A model generated the notes under the pieces. The model had not been told where the DNA came from. It searched no databases and was given only the letters and a program-made list of their open reading frames with translations. Shown one piece after another: positions 1 through 5,289 of a DNA stretch of 11,319 nucleotides (the first letter of the stretch is position 1; each line of letters begins with the position of its first letter). The position numbers and the translations under genes were made by a program. This DNA comes from JAUICS01 sp964384335. Lineage in GTDB: Bacteria; Pseudomonadota; Alphaproteobacteria; Micavibrionales; Micavibrionaceae. The DNA lies in the NCBI GenBank assembly GCA_964384335.1, contig CAYLKN010000048.1, positions 1 to 11,319 on the forward strand, written 5' to 3'.

Positions 1-26
1 GAGACTACATTGCCGGGGGCAAAGAA

Positions 27-239
27 ATGTCTATTCAAACAGTAAAAAAACGATATGAAGCAGCAGAACGTCTCGTTAACGGAGAATACAAAGAACTAGC
101 AAAGTATAGCCCTGCGCCTCCAAACAAAAAAGACTGGAGCCTTAGAATTGTAGACGGTAAAGGCGTTTTTGTTTCAAATGACGGGGATGTTGTAGATACA
201 GGAACACTTGCCGAAAGAATGTTAAATTCTCAAAAATGA
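27..239 (+). CDS. Small hypothetical protein, possibly the 3' end of a longer gene
   Basis: I do not recognise this 70-residue product. It has a basic, helical N-terminal part (VKKRYEAAERLVNGEYKELA) and a C-terminal part that looks like short beta strands (WSLRIVDGKGVFVSND). No signal peptide, membrane segment or metal motif is visible. The reading frame is open to the left edge of the window with no stop (residues DYIAGGKE precede the Met), so ATG 27 may be internal to a longer gene. The Shine-Dalgarno sequence upstream (GGGGGC near 15-20) is weak. Base use is more AT-rich than the replication genes to the right. The gene ends 92 nt before the next small gene. Confidence 0.5.
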   Translation: MSIQTVKKRYEAAERLVNGEYKELAKYSPAPPNKKDWSLRIVDGKGVFVSNDGDVVDTGTLAERMLNSQK

Positions 240-331
240 GATAATTTCTTTATTCAATCCTCAGCCAGTCTTCTCCGGGATAAAATTGAAACATACCCCT
301 TGATTTCAATTCTAACCCAAAGGCGAAAACC

Positions 332-532
332 ATGACGGAAACAATTACCATTAATGATACTGAATTTGATTTGAACGATTTCAGAAGCTGTGCCAGTGCA
401 GTTGAAGAAGTAAGCGGACAGGCTATCGAAAAAATCCCGGAAGAAGAGCGCCAGCAATATCTGGATTTGCTCATGCAGCAAGCTTCCAATGATTTATCCG
501 GCGCGGACAATCTGAGCGCAGCCCAAGCGTAA
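332..532 (+). CDS. Small acidic hypothetical protein
   Basis: The product is an unrecognised 66-residue acidic protein. It starts with a beta-like stretch (TITINDTEFDLNDF) and continues as probably two helices (residues about 20-50, rich in Glu and Gln). The one Cys (C20) does not make a metal site. An AAAGG about 10 nt upstream can serve as ribosome binding site. A weak promoter-like pair (TTGAAA 286-291, TTCTAA 310-315) precedes it. The next 130 bases hold a long inverted repeat and a strong terminator, so it is probably its own short transcription unit. Small acidic proteins of this kind are common in phages and mobile elements, but nothing shows the function. Confidence 0.6.
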   Translation: MTETITINDTEFDLNDFRSCASAVEEVSGQAIEKIPEEERQQYLDLLMQQASNDLSGADNLSAAQA

Positions 533-539
533 CAACGAG

Positions 540-617
540 TTTTGCCGGAAATCTTCATAAGCAGAAAACTTTTACCCATGGTTTTTCTCCCATAGCTGCT
601 CATATTTTCCGGCAAAA
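540..617 (+). repeat. Perfect 12-bp inverted repeat forming a large stem-loop
   Basis: TTTTGCCGGAAA (540-551) is the exact reverse complement of TTTCCGGCAAAA (606-617). Inside, AGCAG (560-564) can pair with CTGCT (596-600), extending the structure. The stem-loop lies just after the stop codon of the 66-residue gene and 2 nt before the next terminator hairpin. It could be a 3'-UTR structure, a small RNA, or the remains of a mobile unit. There is no run of T directly after it, so it is not itself a normal terminator. Confidence 0.6.
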
Positions 618-619
618 AG

Positions 620-661
620 CCCCGGCGGTTTCACAAGGTTTTCCGCCGGGGTTTCTTTTTT
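620..661 (+). terminator. Strong intrinsic terminator
   Basis: Perfect 9-bp GC-rich stem CCCCGGCGG (620-628) and CCGCCGGGG (643-651) with a 14-nt loop, followed by a T-rich tract (652-661). This is a classic rho-independent terminator for the upstream small-gene transcript. It separates it from the gene that starts at 680. Confidence 0.85.
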
Positions 662-679
662 ACCAAGAGGACAATAACG

Positions 680-1369
680 ATGAGGCAAACAACAAAGAAA
701 CATCTCGATAATTACCAATGGGCGTGGGAGTTTGCGCGCCGCGGTGATGAATACAATATTTTCTATCCGTCCTGCGTAGAGGCATATATCGCCAGCCGTG
801 CAAAACTCGGTCCTGAAAGCCGGAACAATCCGGATTCTCTGAGCGGCGGGCCTGACTTTAAAAATAGCGAATATTATGACCGGCTGCATAATGAGTTCGG
901 CCTGCATTATCCCGAAGACCCTGATCTGCCGGGTGAGTTTATGCCAAGCCTTTTGTGGGATTTCTCCGCCTGCCTGCAAGGCGTTCTGGTTGATATTCAA
1001 GACCCGGACCCCCGGTATTATATCAAGCTTTTTGCAGATTTGCGCCTGCCGCGCGAACATCAGATTGAAGCGTTTGATTTATATTTGCGCGGCAAAGACT
1101 GTGCCGAGGCTGTCAAAAGACGCCAGCCGGATAAGTTTGGCGAATATCTGGATTGTTTTGATGCGCGCAAGCGCCTGCGCCAAGAGCTTGGGCGCGAACC
1201 AACCAATTTTGAAATCGCCGCGCAAGTCTGGCCGCATCTGGCCGGTGGCCTGATGACGGATAAGGAACTGGCGGATAAAGTGCGCTATCCGCTCAAAATG
1301 GCCGCACATTACATTGACAATAAAGGCTATCTGGAGATTTTGCGCTGGCGTCCGTCCGCGAAAAAATAG
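680..1369 (+). CDS. WAWEF-motif mobile-element protein of unknown function
   Basis: This is a soluble 229-residue protein. Its N terminus (YQWAWEFARRGDEYNIFYPS, residues 12-31) resembles the WAWEFLRR-type N-terminal domain of small proteins common in alphaproteobacterial genomes and mobile elements (the DUF6499-like group). That assignment is from memory of the motif and is tentative. Residues 55-150 are acidic and aromatic-rich. The C-terminal third (about 125-225) is helical and basic and could bind DNA, but no canonical helix-turn-helix is evident. A good ribosome binding site AAGAGGA (664-670) sits 9 nt before ATG 680. It lies 93 nt upstream of the helicase-like ATPase gene and is probably its functional partner in replication or control of the element. 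GC-rich third positions match that gene and the recombinase, unlike the central cassette. Confidence 0.7.
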   Translation: MRQTTKKHLDNYQWAWEFARRGDEYNIFYPSCVEAYIASRAKLGPESRNNPDSLSGGPDFKNSEYYDRLHNEFGLHYPEDPDLPGEFMPSLLWDFSACLQGVLVDIQDPDPRYYIKLFADLRLPREHQIEAFDLYLRGKDCAEAVKRRQPDKFGEYLDCFDARKRLRQELGREPTNFEIAAQVWPHLAGGLMTDKELADKVRYPLKMAAHYIDNKGYLEILRWRPSAKK

Positions 1370-1404
1370 CGGCGGATTCTTTACGCATCCCTGCATAGTC
1401 GCCT

Positions 1405-1458
1405 CCGGTAAAATTATAGAAGGGAATCTTTATCCGATTCCAAATTTTATCCGGGGAA
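1405..1458 (+). promoter_or_regulatory. Long hairpin covering the ribosome binding site of the ATPase gene
   Basis: The outer arms are CCGGTAAAATT (1405-1415) and AATTTTATCCGG (1443-1454), complementary except for one extra base. The inner arms are GGAATC (1423-1428) and GATTCC (1436-1441), with a 7-nt loop. The 3' arm runs into GGGGAA (1453-1458), the likely Shine-Dalgarno sequence of ATG 1463. In the mRNA the site would be partly buried, which suggests translational control or autoregulation. As DNA it could instead be a protein-binding dyad. The dyad is seen; the role is inferred. Confidence 0.5.
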
Positions 1459-1462
1459 TTTT

Positions 1463-3178
1463 ATGACCGATAAAACCGACAACAATCAAGATAATGACGG
1501 CAAGGCCATATTGCGCGCCTGTTTTGAAAATCCCACCCGCATTCTGGATGATTTATGCCCGGTCGCCGTTCTGGGCACCAATAGCGGCGCGTATTACTTT
1601 ATCTCCCCGCTCGGTGAAGTCCGGAAATTCAGCGAAAACCAGCTCAATGAAGCCGGGATACAAGGGCTGTTCGGCGGCGATCTTGCCTGGCTGCAAGAGA
1701 ATTTCCCTTTGGAGTCCGGCAAAGGCAAGGCGCAAACGGGTTGCGAATTCAATGTGACGGCCGTGCGCGTTTACCTGATTTCCCGCGCCCACCGGAAGGG
1801 CATTTTTGACGATAGCGCGCCGGTGCGCTCCATCGGTGTCTGGAAAAATAATACCACCGGCCAGCCGGTTGTTCATTGCGGCGACAGCATTTTTCTCAAC
1901 GGCGCGTGGGTTAAAAGCGGATTTTACGAAGACGGCATTATCTATCCGGCGGCTTCTGCCGTAACAAAACCCGCGGATGAACCGGCCAGCATAGAAGAAT
2001 GCCAAGAGATACTGGCCGGGCTGGAATGCTGGAACTTTGAAATCCCCCAAGGCCCGGAAATCGCTCTCGGCCTTTTGGGGCAGGCCTTTCTTGCCGGAGC
2101 GCTGGACTGGAAAGCCCATGCGCTGTTTTACGGGCCGCAGGGTTCCGGCAAAACCACACTGGCGCGCTTTATGAATGCCGCCCTCGGATCAATGGCGCAT
2201 CCGGTTGCCAATAACTACACCGAGGCGGGCCTGCGCCAGAGCATGAGCAATCAGGCCCGCGCGGTCTTTCTTGACGAGATGGAAGCGGACGGCGCGTATG
2301 GCGCTATGAAACCGGTGATCCGGATGCTGCGGCAAATGTCCTCCGGCGAAGGCGCAAACATCCGCCGCGGCACACCCGGCGGCCATGCGCAGAGTTTCCG
2401 CCTGAATGGCTGCGTGATGATGTATTGCATCCTGCCACCGCACATGGAGCCGCAGGACCGCGCCCGCATTGCGCGGCTAAAACTCCTGCCGCCCGTTGCC
2501 CGGACGGACGGCCTGTTTAACGAAGCGCAAATGATAAGCCGCGCGCAGGAACTTGCGCCGAAATTGCTGCGCCGGGCCATTGACCGCATGGATCACTTCG
2601 CGCAAGGCTATTCAGCCTTTAAAACCTATCTGACCACAACGAAAAACTTGAGCAACCGCGCTGCCGATCAAATCGCCGTTATTCTCGCCGGGGCCGATAT
2701 TTTCCTCTTTAATTCCCCGCCGCAGGATACGGACTCGCTGGAAGAGCGCATGCAGACCATCCAGCCCTTGATTGACGAAGGGAACGCCAATGAGGAAGAG
2801 AATGAAGGCCAGCAATGCCTGACCAAACTTTATTCCAGCCCCTTGAATGTCTATAGCCGGGATGAGAACAAAACTATCGGCAGCGTCATTCTAGACGCGC
2901 TGGATGCGCAGGAGGGAAAATTCGCAAGAGAGGCCCTCAAGCAGGCCGGTGTTCTGGTCAAGGATTACCACACGGATGAGCCGTATATTCTGATCGCCAA
3001 TAACCACGAGGGCCTGCACCGCATCTACCGCGGCAGTAAGTGGGAAGGCGGCGGCTGGATCACCGCGCTGCGCTATCTGCCTGGCACCGGCGTGACCAGA
3101 AACGCCGTGCGCTTTGCCGGAACGCAAATGCGTGCCACCCTCGTTCCCAAGCCATACCTGCCCGAAAAAGGCGAATAG
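1463..3178 (+). CDS. P-loop helicase/primase-type replication ATPase of a mobile element
   Basis: This 571-residue protein has a clear Walker A motif GPQGSGKTT (residues 224-232) and a probable Walker B motif VFLDE (268-272). After them come an Arg-rich segment (SSGEGANIRRGTPGG, 293-307) and QDRARIARL (331-339), which may supply sensor or arginine-finger residues. The fold is that of the DUF927, VirE and P4-alpha type NTPases: an N-terminal region (about 1-200) with scattered beta strands, then a hexameric-helicase-like ATPase core (about 200-400). Such proteins unwind DNA at the origin of plasmids, satellites and integrated elements. I see no convincing primase catalytic motif or toprim domain, so 'helicase' is safer than 'primase'. 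The start is supported by GGGGAA 1453-1458, which lies in a hairpin. The gene is followed by about 270 gene-free bases with iteron-like repeats, which fits a replication role. Exact family is uncertain. Confidence 0.75.
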   Translation: MTDKTDNNQDNDGKAILRACFENPTRILDDLCPVAVLGTNSGAYYFISPLGEVRKFSENQLNEAGIQGLFGGDLAWLQENFPLESGKGKAQTGCEFNVTAVRVYLISRAHRKGIFDDSAPVRSIGVWKNNTTGQPVVHCGDSIFLNGAWVKSGFYEDGIIYPAASAVTKPADEPASIEECQEILAGLECWNFEIPQGPEIALGLLGQAFLAGALDWKAHALFYGPQGSGKTTLARFMNAALGSMAHPVANNYTEAGLRQSMSNQARAVFLDEMEADGAYGAMKPVIRMLRQMSSGEGANIRRGTPGGHAQSFRLNGCVMMYCILPPHMEPQDRARIARLKLLPPVARTDGLFNEAQMISRAQELAPKLLRRAIDRMDHFAQGYSAFKTYLTTTKNLSNRAADQIAVILAGADIFLFNSPPQDTDSLEERMQTIQPLIDEGNANEEENEGQQCLTKLYSSPLNVYSRDENKTIGSVILDALDAQEGKFAREALKQAGVLVKDYHTDEPYILIANNHEGLHRIYRGSKWEGGGWITALRYLPGTGVTRNAVRFAGTQMRATLVPKPYLPEKGE

Positions 3179-3181
3179 GCC

Positions 3182-3338
3182 GTGACAGTGTGACGGCTGT
3201 TACAGGGGAAGAACGCCTATATAAAAACGGCCAAAAACCCTCACGCAACCTTATCCCTTTCTATTATTCATCACACTGTCACATAACAATAAAAAGAATA
3301 AAGAAAAGAAAGTCTTAGACCGTGACGGCAGCGTTACA
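3182..3338. repeat. Iteron-like GTGAC repeats and AT-rich tract, possible origin or control region
   Basis: The gap 3179-3449 has no convincing gene. It starts with three tandem units, GTGACAGT, GTGACGGCT and GTTACAG (3182-3205). The 12-mer GTGACAGTGTGA (3182-3193) recurs perfectly inverted at 3271-3282 (TCACACTGTCAC). A further copy, GTGACGGC-AGCG-TTACAG, lies at 3322-3339. Both GTGACGGC copies are followed by a CYTATATA box (3216-3223 and 3356-3363). A purine- and A-rich stretch fills 3283-3315. Repeats plus an AT-rich tract just after a helicase gene are typical of a replication origin, but binding sites for a repressor would look the same. Confidence 0.45.
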
Positions 3339-3449
3339 GCGCCGGTACGGGAGGGCTTATATAGGTTCTTTCACGCAAATAAAACGCTCAGGGGTATGGG
3401 CGGCGCGGCATCCCGCCAGTCACCGGATTCCAAACGAGGTTTACACCGG

Positions 3450-3480
3450 TTGACAGGTTGACAAATTTCAAAAATATATT
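3450..3480 (+). promoter_or_regulatory. Probable sigma-70 promoter of the defence operon
   Basis: Consensus -35 box TTGACA (3450-3455) and -10-like TATATT (3475-3480), spaced by 19 nt, slightly long. A second TTGACA (3458-3463) repeats the -35 eight bases on, but its spacing to the same -10 would be too short. Transcription would begin near 3487, just before the structured leader. The -10 box overlaps the dyad at 3475-3497, so binding there would block the promoter. Confidence 0.5.
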
Positions 3481-3497
3481 CGCCACTAGCGAATATA
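3475..3497. promoter_or_regulatory. Perfect 9-bp inverted repeat, probable XRE operator
   Basis: Arms TATATTCGC (3475-3483) and GCGAATATA (3489-3497) are exact reverse complements around the 5-nt centre CACTA. Size, symmetry and overlap with the -10 box are typical of the operator of a dimeric XRE-family repressor. The obvious candidate ligand is the regulator encoded at 4038-4346, giving autoregulation of the whole operon. The inverted repeat is seen; the pairing with this regulator is inferred. Confidence 0.6.
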
Positions 3498-3760
3498 GAT
3501 TGACTCAATCATACGAATCATCCAAAGTCGGAATTGTATCTGGGAAGGGAACACGCCGCCTATACCGGAGCGATTTTCAAAATCGTTCGCGGGGCTGTAA
3601 CGGCCCTACCTTCTCTCAGGCGCAAGCGCGCGCGTATCGAATGTCATCCGCACGACAGCGGACTGGCGGGGTGCCACGCAGGAGCGCACGAGGGGTTAAG
3701 CGAGACCGAGCGGCAAGTTCGGCTCTCGTTGGGTAGCTCAGGGGGTCCTTTCGTTTGAGT
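3487..3760 (+). ncRNA. Candidate structured ncRNA (retron msr-msd-like), boundaries uncertain
   Basis: The stretch has no convincing gene and is dense in stems. H1 is 3565-3592, core CGATTTT (3571-3577) with AAAATCG (3579-3585). H2 is GGGCT with GGCCC (3592-3606). A longer stem pairs 3612-3623 with 3684-3695 across a 2x2 internal loop and holds TCCGC/GCGGA (3647-3651, 3658-3662). H4 pairs CGAGACCGA (3701-3709) with TCGG-C-TCTCG (3719-3728), one bulge. The ends pair: ACTCAA and ACGAA (3503-3508, 3513-3517) with TTCGT and TTGAGT (3750-3760), as retron a1/a2 ends do. An alternative start is the a1-like AGGGGTTA (3691-3698) followed by AGC. That layout resembles the branch-point context of known retrons and pairs with TGACCCCT at 3992-3999. 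GC-rich structure ahead of a retron RT in an AT-rich operon strongly suggests functional RNA. Its msDNA role is inference. Confidence 0.5.
3498..3510. promoter_or_regulatory. Second short palindrome beside the operator
   Basis: GATTGA (3498-3503) and TCAATC (3505-3510) are perfect inverted arms around one central base, directly adjoining the first dyad. It may be a second, weaker regulator site, or simply part of the 5' strand of the leader RNA's closing helix (ACTCAA 3503-3508). Confidence 0.35.
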
Positions 3761-3765
3761 TCTGA

Positions 3766-3814
3766 TCTTTGTTCTGCGGCAACCGGGAGCAATCCCGCTC
3801 TCGGCGAACAAAGA
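3766..3814 (+). other. Strong stem-loop with GCAA tetraloop
   Basis: Outer arms TCTTTGTTC (3766-3774) and GAACAAAGA (3806-3814) are perfectly complementary. The inner stem CGGGA (3784-3788) and TCCCG (3793-3797) closes a GCAA loop of the stable GNRA class. No T run follows, so it is not a standard terminator. Its 3' arm abuts the AGAAAGGA ribosome binding site of the small ORF at 3827, so it could modulate that ORF. It could also be a further module of the structured RNA, for example an msr hairpin if the RNA begins at about 3691. Confidence 0.55.
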
Positions 3815-3826
3815 AAGGAAATGATC

Positions 3827-3994
3827 ATGACTGATGCAGTCGATCCCCCAGATACCGAACGAAAGAAAGCCGGGAACGGCCTGTCAAAGCGGGTTAAATG
3901 CTTGCTGCGAAGGCGCTGGTTTCTGATGCTCGTAATGCAGGTCTTTTTATGGATCGTGAAGTTGATGCGGGCTTTTCAGGAATTTCTCCGGTGA
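3827..3994 (+). CDS. Small putative membrane protein
   Basis: The ORF encodes 55 residues: a polar N terminus (MTDAVDPPDTERKKAGNG), a basic patch (KRVKCLLRRR), then a hydrophobic stretch WFLMLVMQVFLWIV (about residues 31-44) and a short amphipathic tail. This is the pattern of a single-pass, N-in small membrane protein or a membrane-active peptide. A good ribosome binding site (GAAAGGA, 3813-3819) lies 7 nt before ATG 3827. An in-frame ATG at 3821 is too close to that site, and one at 3755 lies in the ncRNA candidate. It ends 43 nt before the XRE gene. In a defence operon it might be a membrane effector or toxin-like peptide, or may not be translated at all if the region is the msd part of an RNA. 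Function unknown. Confidence 0.4.
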   Translation: MTDAVDPPDTERKKAGNGLSKRVKCLLRRRWFLMLVMQVFLWIVKLMRAFQEFLR

Positions 3995-4025
3995 CCCCTG
4001 AGACTATTCCCTTAACTTTTCAGGA
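3972..4025 (+). repeat. 10-bp direct repeat ahead of the regulator gene
   Basis: CTTTTCAGGA occurs at 3972-3981 and again at 4016-4025. The second copy supplies the AGGAG ribosome binding site (4022-4026) of the XRE gene. The spacing is 44 bases. It may be a small duplication or a paired RNA- or protein-binding site. Confidence 0.45.
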
Positions 4026-4037
4026 GATTGAATTTTT

Positions 4038-4346
4038 ATGTACGACCGCGCTTTAAGGCTAATCAGAGTATTTCACGATATGAACCAAGCCGAATTTGCG
4101 GACAAAATTGGCTTGTCGAAATCGTACATATCGGAACTGGAACAAGGCCGAAAAAAGCCCAGTATTGAAGTACTGGAAAAATATGCAGACTTCTTCCGTA
4201 TTCCGGTTTCTTCACTGCTTCTGTTTGCGGAAAAAGCCGAAACAGGAGACCTTTCCGAAGAAGGGCGCGTTGCCATCGCCGACAAAGTATTAAAAATGCT
4301 GGACTGGATCGCGACTATTTCAGATACCAAGGAGGAGAAAGACTGA
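4038..4346 (+). CDS. XRE-family helix-turn-helix regulator
   Basis: This is a 102-residue DNA-binding protein. The HTH domain (about residues 6-62) is textbook: NQAEFADKIGLSKSYISELEQ (16-36), with recognition helix SKSYISELEQG, then RKKPSIEVLEKYADFF. The C-terminal 35 residues are acidic and helical and probably mediate dimerisation. AGGAG (4022-4026) lies 11 nt before the ATG. The gene stops 1 nt before the RT start. Small XRE proteins between a retron RNA and its RT are known in some retron types. The most likely role is repressor of the operon through the 9-bp dyad at 3475-3497. It might also bind msDNA or act as part of the sensing complex; the sequence does not decide. Confidence 0.85.
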   Translation: MYDRALRLIRVFHDMNQAEFADKIGLSKSYISELEQGRKKPSIEVLEKYADFFRIPVSSLLLFAEKAETGDLSEEGRVAIADKVLKMLDWIATISDTKEEKD

Positions 4347-4347
4347 T

Positions 4348-5289
4348 ATGAAGAAGCGCGGTAAAACATATCCGATCGACCAATGCCGATTATACAAAAT
4401 CACATCTCCTGAGGATTTGGCGACACGGTTAAGCACATCTATGGAAGAATTGGAAGCATTAGCGCAGAACGACGGTAATTACCGCGTATTCCCGACCGGC
4501 CCGAAAGAAAAACCCAGAACGGTGGAAGAACCAAAAGCCAAGCTGCAACGTTTTCACGCTCGGATACATGTCCTCTTGTCCCGGATTGAAGCCCCTGACT
4601 ATCTTCATTCTGCTATCAAGGGCCGGTCTTATATCTCCAACGCGCAGGCACACATAAATGATGGAAATGTAATCAAAGTCGATGTAAGAAAGTTCTTCCG
4701 GTCAGCACCCAAAGCCGCAGTTTTCAGATTCTTTAGAGATCATCTGAAATGTGCAGATCATGCCGCAGGCTTGTTGGCAAACCTTCTTACATATAACGGA
4801 CATTTACCAACGGGCAGTAGCTCCAGCCCGATCATTTCATACTACTCCTTCAAAGACATGTTCGACGAGATTGAGGCTCTTGCGCTTGAAAGAAGTTTGA
4901 CCATGACCTGTTATGTTGATGATATCGCTATAAGTGGAAAACAGGCAACGCCAAAGCTGCTCTATAAAATACGGCAGATCATTGCCCGAGCTGGCTTACA
5001 ATCGCATAAAGCCAAGTTTTTTAATGCCAGACGACCGAAGATTATAACCGGTGTTGTCATTGCGCAGGGCGCAATGAAACTGCCAAACAAACGACACCTG
5101 CGCATTAAGCAAGGTTATGAAGATCTGCTTTCGGCGGTTTCGCCCGAAGAAAAAATCGAAATTCTAAAAAGCTTGACCAGCCGTGTTCATGAAGCAGCGC
5201 TGATTGATTCTGCAGCATGGTTGCCAAAGGCGAAGGAATTGCAGCGGTTGCACAGTGATTTAAGGAAAGCGGTGAATGTCTCAGAATAA
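4348..5289 (+). CDS. Retron-type reverse transcriptase
   Basis: This 313-residue RNA-dependent DNA polymerase has the size usual for retron RTs. The motifs appear in order. NAQAH (residues 98-102) fits the retron-specific NAxxH motif. VIKVDVRKFF (108-117) has the first catalytic Asp at D112. LPTGSSSSP (153-161) is the LPxGxxxSP motif. CYVDDIAISG (188-197) is the active site with D191 and D192. KIITG (231-235) is the counterpart of the retron VTG motif that recognises the cognate RNA. No maturase or endonuclease domain follows, so it is not a group II intron protein. In retrons the enzyme primes from a 2'-OH of the msr RNA and copies msd into msDNA. AAGGAGG (4329-4335) provides ribosome binding. 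Its last 14 nt overlap the SIR2-APAZ gene, so the two are translationally coupled. All catalytic residues are present and the enzyme should be active. Confidence 0.9.
   Translation: MKKRGKTYPIDQCRLYKITSPEDLATRLSTSMEELEALAQNDGNYRVFPTGPKEKPRTVEEPKAKLQRFHARIHVLLSRIEAPDYLHSAIKGRSYISNAQAHINDGNVIKVDVRKFFRSAPKAAVFRFFRDHLKCADHAAGLLANLLTYNGHLPTGSSSSPIISYYSFKDMFDEIEALALERSLTMTCYVDDIAISGKQATPKLLYKIRQIIARAGLQSHKAKFFNARRPKIITGVVIAQGAMKLPNKRHLRIKQGYEDLLSAVSPEEKIEILKSLTSRVHEAALIDSAAWLPKAKELQRLHSDLRKAVNVSE

Noticed and set aside
250..615. Antisense ORF of 121 residues
   Set aside because: It overlaps the 66-residue sense gene and runs through the inverted repeat; its sequence shows no domain and no ribosome binding site supports it.
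3040..3318. ORF in another frame at the end of the ATPase gene
   Set aside because: Mostly overlaps the ATPase gene and its tail is low-complexity Lys/Arg sequence in the repeat region; a shadow frame.
3458..3758. Overlapping ORFs at 3458-3736 and 3534-3758 as protein genes
   Set aside because: They lie across the stem-rich leader, have Arg/Ser/Ala-rich sequences typical of GC-rich non-coding DNA, lack good ribosome binding sites and show no recognisable domain.
3728..3765. tRNA-like GGTAGCTCAG motif suggesting a tRNA gene or tRNA attachment site
   Set aside because: The D-arm-like string is not followed by an anticodon arm or a GGTTCGAATCC-type T arm, and no acceptor stem can be drawn.
4348..5289. 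RT of a group II intron or a diversity-generating retroelement
   Set aside because: The protein is too short for an intron-encoded protein with a maturase domain, has NAxxH and ITG retron motifs, lacks the DGR-type SQ motif, and no template/variable repeat pair is visible.
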